This document shows, one piece after another, positions 14,272-20,663 of a stretch of DNA of 24,458 nt. The position numbers and the translations under genes are program-made. The stretch spans positions 1 through 24,458 of IMG/VR virus record IMGVR_UViG_3300037070_002751; one strand, 5' to 3'. The notes below the pieces were generated by a model. That model ran no database searches. It worked only from the letters and a program-made list of their open reading frames with translations, and was not told where the DNA came from. Position 1 is the first letter of the stretch, and the number at the start of each line of letters is the position of its first letter. This DNA comes from a virus.

Positions 14272-14281
14272 GTACTACAAA

Positions 14282-14317
14282 CAAACCTGTATACTTATTA
14301 TTTTAATATTTAAACAA
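14282..14317. other. A+T-rich stretch, possible DNA-unwinding element
   Basis: The run around TATTATTTTAATATTTAAAC is almost free of G and C and lies 150-170 bp from the last CTTGACA/TGTCAAG copies. Easily melted DNA beside iterons is the usual layout of theta-type origins; this is suggestive only. Confidence 0.35.
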
Positions 14318-14415
14318 TCGACATGATACCTATTTAGGCTAGATAACTATTGATTAACCCGTTAAAAAGTAAACAACGCCTATTTAGTTCAACCATAATC
14401 ATGTATAAATACCCG

Positions 14416-14447
14416 TGTAAGTTTGCATGTATGTAAGCAAACTTACA
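14416..14447. promoter_or_regulatory. Perfect 11-bp inverted repeat abutting the early promoter
   Basis: TGTAAGTTTGC (14416-14426) and GCAAACTTACA (14437-14447) are perfect inverted arms with a 10-bp spacer. The right arm contains the smaller palindrome GTAAG-CAAA-CTTAC. It ends 6 bp before the -35 box at 14454, the position of an activator or a dimeric repressor site. Confidence 0.6.
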
Positions 14448-14453
14448 AATTGC

Positions 14454-14482
14454 TTGACATCTGATATCTAACGCATTACAAT
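14454..14482 (+). promoter_or_regulatory. Sigma70 promoter of the early operon
   Basis: Consensus -35 TTGACA (14454-14459), a 17-bp spacer and -10 TACAAT (14477-14482, 5 of 6). Transcription should begin near 14489, 25 nt before the first early gene. The -35 is embedded in a CTTGACA repeat, and another TTGACA (14484-14489) lies at the start site. A protein binding these repeats could therefore shut the promoter. Confidence 0.8.
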
Positions 14483-14513
14483 GTTGACAGGCTCCAAACT
14501 CTAAAGGGAAAGC

Positions 14514-14780
14514 ATGAAAGTAATAACAATAACGCGCTCAGCCAGACATCAAACTCAACCATTGGTAAGCGACTCCGCTAAATTGCATACTGTCAATGAA
14601 ACCAGTGTGACCTTAGTTGTACCTTATATATTGGACACTAAAGACATGTTCTTGACATTCAGTGAACAAGAATTGCGCACCTTCCTATCTTACATCGAAG
14701 AACGTAATAAAGCTGCTGGCGACCTTGTCGGTACGTTACGTGGTGAACGTAAACCTAACGACTCTGGTAGCTTAGTTTAA
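14514..14780 (+). CDS. First early gene, hypothetical protein
   Basis: An 88-residue protein, first gene after the early promoter, with AAAGGGAAAG just before the ATG. Predicted beta strands in the N-terminal half (MKVITITRSA; TSVTLVVPYILD) are followed by a helix (SEQELRTFLSYIEERNKAAG, about 49-68). No cysteine motif, signal or membrane segment. I do not recognise the family. Being expressed first suggests a role in host takeover or defence inhibition, which is inference from position only. Confidence 0.65.
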   Translation: MKVITITRSARHQTQPLVSDSAKLHTVNETSVTLVVPYILDTKDMFLTFSEQELRTFLSYIEERNKAAGDLVGTLRGERKPNDSGSLV

Positions 14781-14830
14781 AACACTTATTAACCGTTAAA
14801 CGACTAGCTTAATTGCTAGCAAGGAGAATC

Positions 14831-15049
14831 ATGAAAACATTACTACTCTTAGCCTTTATCCTTTACCACTTCCCAGCTCAGGCAGTAGTTATCGACACTA
14901 TTGTATGTATTGACCACGACGAGCGCCGAGCGGATGTTTACCACGATGTCTTGGCACCAGATGATTACAATTATCTCACCTTCGAAGAGGTGCGCGAGAT
15001 AGTTTGCAAACGCCTTAAGCAACTTAAACACAATACGAGAGGTAACTAA
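14831..15049 (+). CDS. Small secreted (Sec signal) protein
   Basis: A 72-residue protein. The ATG at 14831 is preferred over an upstream in-frame TTG because AAGGAG lies 4 nt before it. Residues 1-18 are a signal peptide (MK, hydrophobic LLLLAFILYHF, then PAQA with AQA-type cleavage). The mature part (about 54 residues) is acidic, His/Asp-rich (DHDERRADVYHDV), and has two cysteines (C26, C59) that could form a disulfide in the periplasm. A small hairpin (CTAGC/GCTAG) precedes the ribosome site. Possible roles are superinfection exclusion or envelope modification; no family recognised. Confidence 0.65.
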   Translation: MKTLLLLAFILYHFPAQAVVIDTIVCIDHDERRADVYHDVLAPDDYNYLTFEEVREIVCKRLKQLKHNTRGN

Positions 15050-15050
15050 T

Positions 15051-15380
15051 ATGTCTAAGCAATATTTCACACTAGGTATAAAGTTCAACGGTAAACTGAA
15101 AGGTCAGCGCGTAGATAAAACGCAGGTAGCCTATTTACCTCATGACATACCACTAAGAGAAACTATCCTCGAAGATGATAACGGGCATTATAATAAAAAC
15201 TCTAAGTTCATTCATACGGTTATTAAAAACTGGTTAGCTGAGAGCGGAGTCAAGCTATCACGTAATGAGCTTTATCTCAATTTTACCCTGACCGACGACC
15301 ACCTAGGTGCAGACATGAAAACGTCTTACCCTTGTGATGACCTTAGCCATTCATTTTATTTGAACGTGGGAGAAATCTAA
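15051..15380 (+). CDS. Hypothetical early protein
   Basis: A 109-residue soluble protein, starting 2 nt after the previous stop, with GAGAGG about 8 nt before the ATG. Mixed alpha/beta appearance: strand-like YFTLGIKFNGKL at the N-terminus, a helix around FIHTVIKNWLAESG (about 53-66) and a strand-like LYLNFTLTDDHLG. No known motif. Its last base is shared with the next start (TAATG), so it is translated as part of a coupled series. Confidence 0.6.
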   Translation: MSKQYFTLGIKFNGKLKGQRVDKTQVAYLPHDIPLRETILEDDNGHYNKNSKFIHTVIKNWLAESGVKLSRNELYLNFTLTDDHLGADMKTSYPCDDLSHSFYLNVGEI

Positions 15381-15817
15381 TGAAAATTGAACAAGTAACA
15401 TTAAAACGTAGAACCGCTACAACGATCGCAGATGATAAAATGCACCTAGCAGCATGGGGAGCCCTTAAAGTTGTGGTACTAATTGCCGGTACTGACACTA
15501 AGAGCGAGGTACACGTTGAGATGTCCAAAGAGGAACTAGTTGAAGCCCTTAAAAAGATCACTGACCGCGAGGAAGAAATTGCACCTAAGCGTTTTAAGCT
15601 CAGTGATGAGTTTTGCGACGGTGAAAGACCGATTGAACACATGTCACACTATGACTACCTCAAGCAAACAGTCGTTAATGGTCAACCTAGCGCGTATAAA
15701 GAGCATATTAAGAAGATCAATAATGATGGCTTGATTAGACTTTTGAAGATCATAGAGGTCAATATCTTTATCGCTTACACCGAAGATGAAATTCACTCAC
15801 GTATGGCAGGTAAATAA
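15380..15817 (+). CDS. Hypothetical early protein
   Basis: A 145-residue protein, coupled by TAATG at both ends. The N-terminal half is strand-rich (MKIEQVTLKRRTATTIAD; LKVVVLIAGTDTKSEVHVEM) and leads into a charged helix (SKEELVEALKKITDREEEIAPKR, about 49-71). The C-terminal half is helical with 'DGLIRLLKIIEVNIFIAYTEDEI'. No catalytic or metal motif is visible. The layout 'strand, then MSKEELVEALKKI' is similar to the first early protein (strand, then SEQELRTFLSYI), hinting at a shared small fold, unproven. Confidence 0.6.
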   Translation: MKIEQVTLKRRTATTIADDKMHLAAWGALKVVVLIAGTDTKSEVHVEMSKEELVEALKKITDREEEIAPKRFKLSDEFCDGERPIEHMSHYDYLKQTVVNGQPSAYKEHIKKINNDGLIRLLKIIEVNIFIAYTEDEIHSRMAGK

Positions 15818-16062
15818 TGAAAACTATTATCGTAGTAGCTAAATGTTTGCATATAACCGGCACAGTAGCCGAGTTTCACTTTAAAGGCGTTTGCATGGGT
15901 CAAGGTATCCATAAGGTGCTTATTGATATTGGCTCCCATGTAGGCGTTAGAATGGACGTAGAATACCTAGTCTATGTTTCACTGGAGTCAATCGTTAAAG
16001 GTGTGCTGAAAGGCAATGCAATCAAGATCAAACCACTACCTGCATGTTGGGAGGTATCATAA
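15817..16062 (+). CDS. Hypothetical early beta-rich protein
   Basis: An 81-residue protein coupled by TAATG on both sides. Almost all of it looks like beta strand (MKTIIVVAKCLHITGTVAEFHFKGV; HKVLIDIGSHVGVRMDVEYLVYVSLES) with a short terminal segment. Two His and three Cys are scattered without metal-site spacing. The size and strand pattern would suit a small barrel of OB or SH3 type, but that is a guess. No family recognised. Confidence 0.58.
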   Translation: MKTIIVVAKCLHITGTVAEFHFKGVCMGQGIHKVLIDIGSHVGVRMDVEYLVYVSLESIVKGVLKGNAIKIKPLPACWEVS

Positions 16063-16385
16063 TGAAAAACATTAAGCACACGGTCCGAGTGACCGTTTAT
16101 ATAACAGCAGACTTCGACGTGATAGGCGATAAGTCACACCGTTCGATTAGTGGCGGCGTGGCTACACATAGCTTTGACAAGATCGACGAGTTTACCACTG
16201 ACAATTACAAACAAGCACTAGAGGCGATTGTCTCAAACTACGGTACACCGTATATCTTTGATGACCGCTTAGAGCTTCAGTTAAATGAATCCGAATCACT
16301 TAGTTTTTACATCGAAGAGCAGACTACCAAGGTACTCGACAATGATAGTTTAAAAGAAATATTCCCAGACCTTAAGGAGCAATAA
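16062..16385 (+). CDS. Hypothetical early protein
   Basis: A 107-residue protein. The ATG at 16062 is chosen over an in-frame ATG at 16044 because GGGAGG lies just before it and it overlaps the previous stop as TAATG. Strand-rich N-terminus (HTVRVTVYITADFDVIG), then a helix (NYKQALEAIVSNYG, about 49-62) and an acidic C-terminus. The 'strand, helix, strand' layout resembles the 95-aa protein at 17217, and the two flank the 276-aa gene. Function unknown. Confidence 0.6.
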   Translation: MKNIKHTVRVTVYITADFDVIGDKSHRSISGGVATHSFDKIDEFTTDNYKQALEAIVSNYGTPYIFDDRLELQLNESESLSFYIEEQTTKVLDNDSLKEIFPDLKEQ

Positions 16386-16386
16386 T

Positions 16387-17217
16387 ATGTTATGCAAACA
16401 AACCATGATTGACAGTTACAATTGGACCTCGTTTAGTCCTGAGAAACGGGGCGAGGCTGACTACAATTATTACGCTAACCTTTTAGTCGATGACTTAGCG
16501 ACCTTGCTTAGGACCCAGGACTCGACTGGAAACTACTCTGAAAAGTTCCAGGGCAAAGTTATGACTATCTTCCACCGTCAAGCCCGTTGTGCTAGTCCTA
16601 TGATTACTGGACCAGCGAACTTTAACAATCGCAGGAACGGCAAGGCATGGGATAGCAGGGATAAAGCCGTTGACGAGTTCAACCACTGGCGCAATAGATA
16701 CCTAAACGCTGTCACTCGTGAGCGCACACTTAGCCCTGAAGCTGAAACGGATAAGACGGTTGAAGAGCTGGAGCGCATGGAGATTAAACATGAGTTCTAC
16801 AAGGCAATGAATAAGATTAAAGACCTTGAAGCCAAGCGAGCTTTTGCCATTGAACATGATGAGCTGAAAATATTCGAGTACTGGAATGATAGCCGTTTCC
16901 AAGGGACCATTCCAAGCTTCCACCTCACCAACCATAACAACAAGATCAAGGCACGCCGAGAGAAGTTAGAAGTTATGGCAAGCCGTATTGAGACAAAGAG
17001 CGAGTGGCAGAAAATAGAGTTCAAGGGCGGTTATGTTGACATAGAGAATGACCGCGTAGTGATTAAGCATGATGAGAAGCCGAGTAAAGAAGTGATTGAA
17101 GTTATCAAGCGCAATGGGTTTAAGTACTCTCCAAAAACAGTTTCGTGGGTACGCAAGCATACTGAAAATGCAGTACACGTAGTTAAAACAATCTTACCTA
17201 AGTTAGGAGGTATCTAA
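16387..17217 (+). CDS. Mobile-element-type protein with 'ITGP' and C-terminal strand-helix module
   Basis: A 276-residue protein, with AAGGAG 8 nt before the ATG. Two parts are recognisable as types seen in proteins of phages and conjugative elements. The first is an N-terminal segment, FSPEKRGEAD (16-25) and ARCASPMITGPANF (66-79) followed by a helical EFNHWRNRY. The second is a C-terminal module of about 60 residues (EFKGGYVDIENDRVVIKHDEKP, then NGFKYSPKTVSWVRKHTENA, 208-262). The latter kind of module often follows domains in large polyvalent or antirestriction-like proteins. The biochemical role of both parts is unknown to me. The middle is a charged helical linker. It is coupled to the next gene by TAATG with GGAGG ahead. 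Confidence 0.6.
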   Translation: MLCKQTMIDSYNWTSFSPEKRGEADYNYYANLLVDDLATLLRTQDSTGNYSEKFQGKVMTIFHRQARCASPMITGPANFNNRRNGKAWDSRDKAVDEFNHWRNRYLNAVTRERTLSPEAETDKTVEELERMEIKHEFYKAMNKIKDLEAKRAFAIEHDELKIFEYWNDSRFQGTIPSFHLTNHNNKIKARREKLEVMASRIETKSEWQKIEFKGGYVDIENDRVVIKHDEKPSKEVIEVIKRNGFKYSPKTVSWVRKHTENAVHVVKTILPKLGGI

Positions 17218-17504
17218 TGAAAATCATAATCATCATTGAACAGAATACCCAGAACCTTTACGAGTACACTGTTAGGACTAGAGTCGATGCCTTTTCCGTT
17301 TCGCACGTTAAGATGTCCGATGGCTTTACCACGCCCGAAGATGCTCAGGAGTATGCCGAGGTAATTGCCAAAGGTGCAGGTGTAGCAGGGGCAGAAACTA
17401 AAGTGGTAGCATCGTACGAAATTGCCGACGAGCTACCCGATTTACCAGTCTACGATAAAAACTTTAGAAGCTTCAAATTTGAAGTGGTATGGGAGAAATT
17501 ATGA
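17217..17504 (+). CDS. Hypothetical early protein
   Basis: A 95-residue acidic protein with a strong GGAGG before its ATG and TAATG coupling to the preceding gene. N-terminal strand (MKIIIIIEQNTQNLYEYTVRTRV), a helix (PEDAQEYAEVIAKGAG, about 40-55) and C-terminal strand (SFKFEVVWEKL). Alpha/beta sandwich layout similar to the 107-aa protein at 16062. No motif; unknown function. Confidence 0.58.
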   Translation: MKIIIIIEQNTQNLYEYTVRTRVDAFSVSHVKMSDGFTTPEDAQEYAEVIAKGAGVAGAETKVVASYEIADELPDLPVYDKNFRSFKFEVVWEKL

Positions 17505-17677
17505 AACTTACAGCAGCCGACATTGTATTGCTGACAAGAATGCACATGCACATCATGCACGAATTTAACCCTATTTCTTGGTATGACATTCAGGCAGAGG
17601 TAGAGCGCGACCTTGAGCTATTTGCTTACGTTGAAGATGATGAACCCGAAGAAAGCGACATGGCAGGTAAAATATGA
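17501..17677 (+). CDS. Small acidic early protein
   Basis: A 58-residue protein. Start at 17501 (GGGAG 5 nt upstream, ATGA overlap with the previous stop) rather than an in-frame ATG at 17489. It is helical with a Met/His-rich stretch (TRMHMHIMHEF, about 12-22) that could bind metal, and a very acidic C-terminus (VEDDEPEESD). Such small acidic phage proteins often mimic DNA or bind host enzymes, but nothing specific can be stated here. Confidence 0.55.
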   Translation: MKLTAADIVLLTRMHMHIMHEFNPISWYDIQAEVERDLELFAYVEDDEPEESDMAGKI

Positions 17678-17880
17678 GTAGACCATCAAACACTATAGGC
17701 AACATCAGGAAATGTTCAAACTGCTTTAGCATGAAAGACCTGAATGATTTTTACCCTAAGCGTGGAGGGCACCAGTCGCGGTGCAAAGAGTGCAACCCTG
17801 AAGTTGTGGCAGGTTACAAAGATCGGGCCAAGCATGGAGAAGTCAGACGATACAATACAAAAAGTGGGAACACTCTATGA
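17674..17880 (+). CDS. Small zinc-ribbon protein (HNH-associated type)
   Basis: A 68-residue basic protein with two CxxC knuckles: C14-x2-C17 (KCSNCFSMKDLNDFYP) and C37-x2-C40 (RCKECN). The pattern 'C..C...K.l.dFy.k.g....C..Cn' is the zinc-binding front part of many phage HNH endonucleases, but the following His-Asn-His catalytic part is missing. The gene is therefore either a stand-alone zinc finger or a degenerate nuclease. It overlaps its neighbours by ATGA on both sides. Confidence 0.62.
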   Translation: MSRPSNTIGNIRKCSNCFSMKDLNDFYPKRGGHQSRCKECNPEVVAGYKDRAKHGEVRRYNTKSGNTL

Positions 17881-18107
17881 AAACTCACCCCCAGGAAAAA
17901 TATCTCAACCTCAAGACCCTCAAGCATGAGCACTTTACCTTTATCGGTAATCACCTGTATGAACGTACTGACGGTACCACGCTAACGGTTATGCAATTGC
18001 GGAGGGAGTACCAGTATATCTCAACGTGGAAAGGTACCACTAACCAGCATGAATCATGGTCCCATAACCCTGCTACAGGTTTTCACGTAAGGAGAGCAAA
18101 ATGTTAG
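17877..18107 (+). CDS. Hypothetical early protein
   Basis: A 76-residue basic, His-rich protein coupled by ATGA. Features seen: 'HFTFIGNHLYERTDGTTLTVMQLRREYQYI' (about 19-48), which looks like a hairpin followed by a helix. The C-terminal part has 'W....Q.ESW...P.TGFH'. It overlaps the next start by 7 nt. No family recognised; it could be a small nucleic-acid-binding protein given its charge. Confidence 0.5.
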   Translation: MKTHPQEKYLNLKTLKHEHFTFIGNHLYERTDGTTLTVMQLRREYQYISTWKGTTNQHESWSHNPATGFHVRRAKC

Positions 18108-18322
18108 TTGAAGTTCAAGTCATTCGGCAAAACACAGGTAACTGGAAGTATGACATTAAGGCGGATAAAGAGTTGATTAACCCTGCCTACATTGTCCGTA
18201 TCAAACCCTGCCCAAACAAAGAAGAGAACGTTTTCTTCGTACACTTATTTGGAACAGAAGAAAGGTACCCATTGGTTATTGATAAAACCAGTTATGACAA
18301 TTTACAAATCATATGTGTCTGA
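18101..18322 (+). CDS. Hypothetical early beta-rich protein
   Basis: A 73-residue protein with AAGGAG 7 nt before the ATG. Strand-rich throughout (MLVEVQVIRQ; NWKYDIKAD; AYIVRIKPC; NVFFVHLFGT), with C-terminal 'DKTSYDNLQIICV'. The pattern 'yivri.p.......v.v...t......v..sy..l' resembles small phage barrel proteins, but no function is known. 28 nt separate it from the next gene. Confidence 0.55.
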   Translation: MLVEVQVIRQNTGNWKYDIKADKELINPAYIVRIKPCPNKEENVFFVHLFGTEERYPLVIDKTSYDNLQIICV

Positions 18323-18350
18323 ACTACCGTTTAGGTAACAGGAGCAAGCA

Positions 18351-18578
18351 ATGAAGCGAACAGATTCAGCCAAGGCGGCGTTTTACCGGGTAGGCATATA
18401 TCTTGTAGTAGAGCTCATCGAAGAGCGTACAGGGAAGAAGCTAGCTACCTTAGACGTTGATATCGAACGCAGGATAGATAATGCTATCGAGTACTCCAAC
18501 GTAAAAGAGCTAAAAGAGTTACACCTAGCGTTAGGTGAGATGTATGAAAAGGTAAAGAAAAGAGCATTGATAGCATGA
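18351..18578 (+). CDS. Hypothetical helical early protein
   Basis: A 75-residue basic protein with CAGGAG 6-7 nt before the ATG. Almost fully helical in appearance (KAAFYRVGIYLVVELIEERTGKKL; ERRIDNAIEYSNVKELKELHLALGEMYEKVKKRA). No metal or membrane motif. Unknown function. After it comes a 62-nt gap with a lone CTTGACA (18581-18587). Confidence 0.52.
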   Translation: MKRTDSAKAAFYRVGIYLVVELIEERTGKKLATLDVDIERRIDNAIEYSNVKELKELHLALGEMYEKVKKRALIA

Positions 18579-18640
18579 GGCTTGACAGTACAATAATTAT
18601 AACCGTAGTCTAATTTATATTCAATTTTAGCGGAGGCAAA

Positions 18641-18844
18641 ATGAAATTCTTATTCGTCGTATTCACCTTTACATTAATACTCTTAGCATGTGGAAAGTCT
18701 AACTCCACTGGTAGAAACTACCCCCTTTGTATGCGTAGAGACTTCGAAGTTACCAATTGCCGACGCATGTACGCCCATGTTTACGGGCAACCGTACACCA
18801 ATGAGATGTGTAACCGTTACGGTATGACAGTATCATGCAATTAA
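18641..18844 (+). CDS. Small lipoprotein with four extra cysteines
   Basis: A 67-residue protein with a lipoprotein signal: K2, hydrophobic FLFVVFTFTLI and lipobox LLAC with lipidated C17 (cleavage before C17). The mature part of 50 residues has C30, C40, C57 and C66, enough for two disulfides in the periplasm. Ribosome site GGAGG lies 6 nt before the ATG. Phage lipoproteins of this size act in superinfection exclusion or as outer-membrane spanins (Rz1). The position in the early operon and low Pro content favour exclusion or receptor masking over lysis, by inference. Confidence 0.68.
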   Translation: MKFLFVVFTFTLILLACGKSNSTGRNYPLCMRRDFEVTNCRRMYAHVYGQPYTNEMCNRYGMTVSCN

Positions 18845-18990
18845 TTAAACTATTATTACTGGCCGCACTTGTACTGCTTTATGGAAGAGAGCAGTACAAG
18901 CGGGGTGTGGAAGATGTGAAGTTTGATAGGGTAATAGCGGATATAAAATTGAAAAATTGCAGCGAAGTAATAACAAAATTTAAGCTATAA
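18835..18990 (+). CDS. 51-aa membrane-anchored protein overlapping the lipoprotein gene
   Basis: A short frame starting with ATG at 18835, 10 nt inside the end of the lipoprotein gene, and ending with TAA at 18990. The protein has an N-terminal membrane segment (LIKLLLLAALVLLYG, residues 3-17) followed by a charged helical tail (REQYKRGVEDVKFDRVIADIKLKNC). The design, one inner-membrane helix and a periplasmic helical part beside a lipoprotein, is similar to an i-spanin/o-spanin pair but much shorter than Rz. The stop overlaps the convergent HTH gene by 6 nt. Confidence 0.55.
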   Translation: MQLIKLLLLAALVLLYGREQYKRGVEDVKFDRVIADIKLKNCSEVITKFKL

Positions 18991-19269
18991 CATTAGTTCA
19001 TTCTTTACGTGTTCAAGGTAGAACTTGCGTAAAAATTGTAGCTCACTATCGGTGGAAGTAGTGGGCTTACTGGCCTCAACCAGTTCACGGTGGATCTTAA
19101 TTAGACCGTTACGTTTCTTCCACTTAGTCATGTGACGGTTAACAGCTTTGTAGGGAATACCCAGCTCGTTAGCGATATCGGTGTACTTAGTTACTCCCGA
19201 CATGAATAGCCTTTCCATTTGTTTGGTCAGGGCATCGAGGGATAAAGTTTCTTTGGTTTTAGCAGGCAT
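18985..19269 (-). CDS. Helix-turn-helix DNA-binding protein, divergent
   Basis: A 94-residue protein and the only minus-strand gene in the early region. Residues about 12-53 (DALTKQMERLFMSGVTKYTDIANELGIPYKAVNRHMTKWKKR) form a clear HTH, with recognition helix around IPYKAVNRHMTKW. The C-terminal helix (SELQFLRKFYLEHVKNEL) could mediate dimers. Ribosome site AAAGGAAA precedes the ATG. It is divergent from the metalloprotease-like gene, with a 125-bp gap between. Most likely a transcriptional regulator acting there or on the early promoter. A small-terminase-like HTH is an alternative, but terS is found elsewhere. Confidence 0.7.
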   Translation of the reverse strand: MPAKTKETLSLDALTKQMERLFMSGVTKYTDIANELGIPYKAVNRHMTKWKKRNGLIKIHRELVEASKPTTSTDSELQFLRKFYLEHVKNELML

Positions 19270-19361
19270 ATAGTTTCCTTTGGTGAGGTAAGATTGCTAG
19301 GAGCGTTTGCAAAGCTAGGGCCAGAAGTTATCTAGTTGAAAATTAGTTAGTAAGAATTACG

Positions 19362-19373
19362 GCGGGTAAAACT
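19362..19373 (+). repeat. GCGGGTAAAAC repeat, copy 3, in the divergent gap
   Basis: Shares GCGGGTAAAA with the copies at 13503 and 13662 and is again enclosed by a small stem (TTAC/GTAA). It lies between the HTH gene and the protease-like gene. A -10-like TATAAT follows at 19381-19386, only 9 bp from the next ATG. Confidence 0.4.
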
Positions 19374-19394
19374 GCCACAATATAATGGGGTAAA

Positions 19395-19907
19395 ATGAAA
19401 CGATTTCAAAACAGCACCGTAGGCATACCAAAGTTAATCGAAGCTATCCGGTTAGCAGAGGATGATCTGCACGAAAACTCACAGTTAATGTATTACATAG
19501 CGGTAAAAAATGACTGGAAATATAACTCAGGTACCGGCTTAAAGGTAGCTCTCCAGCTCACCCAGGAACGCCCACTAGTTAGCGTTTACGTGAAGAAAGG
19601 TAATCCTAAGTCTGCCGCTATCGGTAGCTACTCTGACGGGGTAATCACGCTCTATGAGCACTATGTAGAACGTGCTTCCGTGTTTGATCTAAGAGCTTCC
19701 CTGCGCCATGAGTTCGCGCACTATGCAGGCTTTAACCACTTCTCATCTTGGGGTACCAGTAACTACAAGACCAAAGATAAATGCTTATACAGCGTACCTT
19801 ACTGGCTGTCAGAGTATGGCAAAGTTAAGCCTGAGACTAAGACGGTTTGCTATCGTAGCTGGAAAACTTTAGGGACTAAGTGGTGCTACGAAGTGGAAGT
19901 TGAATAG
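19395..19907 (+). CDS. Putative zinc metalloprotease (HEXXHXXGXXH)
   Basis: A 170-residue protein with the full zinc-protease signature HEFAHYAGFNH at residues 105-115 (H105, H109, H115 as ligands, E106 catalytic), preceded by a helix (SVFDLRASLR). There is no methionine after residue 32, so the Met-turn of true metzincins is absent. There is also no signal peptide, so it would act in the cytoplasm. The C-terminus has three Cys (C130, C152, C164). GGGG 4 nt before the ATG and an upstream TATAAT suggest separate expression. With the divergent HTH gene it recalls repressor/ImmA-type protease pairs, although ImmA proteins have a different HExxH context. Substrate unknown. Confidence 0.65.
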   Translation: MKRFQNSTVGIPKLIEAIRLAEDDLHENSQLMYYIAVKNDWKYNSGTGLKVALQLTQERPLVSVYVKKGNPKSAAIGSYSDGVITLYEHYVERASVFDLRASLRHEFAHYAGFNHFSSWGTSNYKTKDKCLYSVPYWLSEYGKVKPETKTVCYRSWKTLGTKWCYEVEVE

Positions 19908-19916
19908 AAACAAACC

Positions 19917-19937
19917 TTATCGTGGATAAGTTCTTAA
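19917..19937 (+). repeat. 21-nt intergenic motif, copy A
   Basis: TTATCGTGGATAAGTTCTTAA, 18 of 21 bases identical to copy B at 20670. TTATC...GATAA are inverted within it. It lies directly before the ribosome site of the next gene. Confidence 0.5.
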
Positions 19938-19947
19938 AAGGAAGAAT

Positions 19948-20403
19948 ATGAAATTAGCTAGATATAACTGTTATGTGTGTGAGCATGGTTGCCACAATTT
20001 TACTGTGGACGTTGACTGTGGAGTAACTCCATTCATGATTCCTTGCGAGTTTAAAGGTCGTCCAGATCGTCCGGCCAATCCAGAGAAGATGGGCGCAAAC
20101 GGTAAATGTATCGGTATTGCCAGAAGTTCTTTCTATCCAGAAGCCGAATTACCAGATCACGCCATTGTTTCGCATGAGTGGTTTCGTCCAAACAGATCAG
20201 AGTTTAAACGACTCGGCAAAGGCTCTCAAGATCACGTTAATCAAGGTGGTCTACTTCTAAGAGAAAGAACGGATAAGGCCCCTGTGTATCACGGTGATAC
20301 AACCAAGCCAATTCTGGGACCGACAAGTGACGTTGAGATTGGTGAACTTGTTTCACAAATCAATCAACGCAATCGCAGCCAATGGGGCTTTAAGTATTTT
20401 TAA
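19948..20403 (+). CDS. Cys-rich zinc-binding phage protein of unknown function
   Basis: A 151-residue protein of a type common in phages, with N-terminal 'Y.CYVCEHGC...TVDVDCGVTPFMIPC' (C8, C11, C15, C24, C33), then 'GKCIGIARSSFYP' (C54) and 'SHEWFRP' (75-81). The spacing suggests one or two zinc sites. Ribosome site AAAAGGAAG precedes the ATG. Function is not established for this family as far as I know. The codons look unlike those of the neighbours (frequent CCA for Pro), fitting recent acquisition together with the flanking 21-nt repeats. Confidence 0.65.
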   Translation: MKLARYNCYVCEHGCHNFTVDVDCGVTPFMIPCEFKGRPDRPANPEKMGANGKCIGIARSSFYPEAELPDHAIVSHEWFRPNRSEFKRLGKGSQDHVNQGGLLLRERTDKAPVYHGDTTKPILGPTSDVEIGELVSQINQRNRSQWGFKYF

Positions 20404-20429
20404 TCACGCTAATTGAGGCAGGAGGGAAT

Positions 20430-20663
20430 ATGTTGATTTCGGAAATTATTGAACTAGCCCAGCGAAGTTCAGATATTTTATTCACCAGAGAATTTTACAA
20501 GGAAGACGGCAAGTTTCCAAAAGAAGATGTTTTTAGAGTGAATATTAAGGGGCGGGTTAATAAAGCTTTTGAAGAATACAATCCCTATGAAAGCGTAACT
20601 TTTCATACCGACCATCTCATTGCCAAGGATTGGATTTGCATTAAAAAAGAGCAAGCACAATAA
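20430..20663 (+). CDS. Hypothetical early protein
   Basis: A 77-residue protein with a strong CAGGAGGGA before the ATG. N-terminal helix (ISEIIELAQRSSDILFTREFY), then 'FRVNIKGRVNKAFEEYNPYESVTFHTDHLIAKDWICIKK', a strand-helix-strand pattern. No motif. Lies 26 nt after the previous gene. Unknown function. Confidence 0.55.
   Translation: MLISEIIELAQRSSDILFTREFYKEDGKFPKEDVFRVNIKGRVNKAFEEYNPYESVTFHTDHLIAKDWICIKKEQAQ

Noticed and set aside
18582-18611. Promoter from TTGACA at 18582
   Set aside because: At 16-18 bp only poor -10 matches (TAGTCT) exist; left as a lone heptamer.
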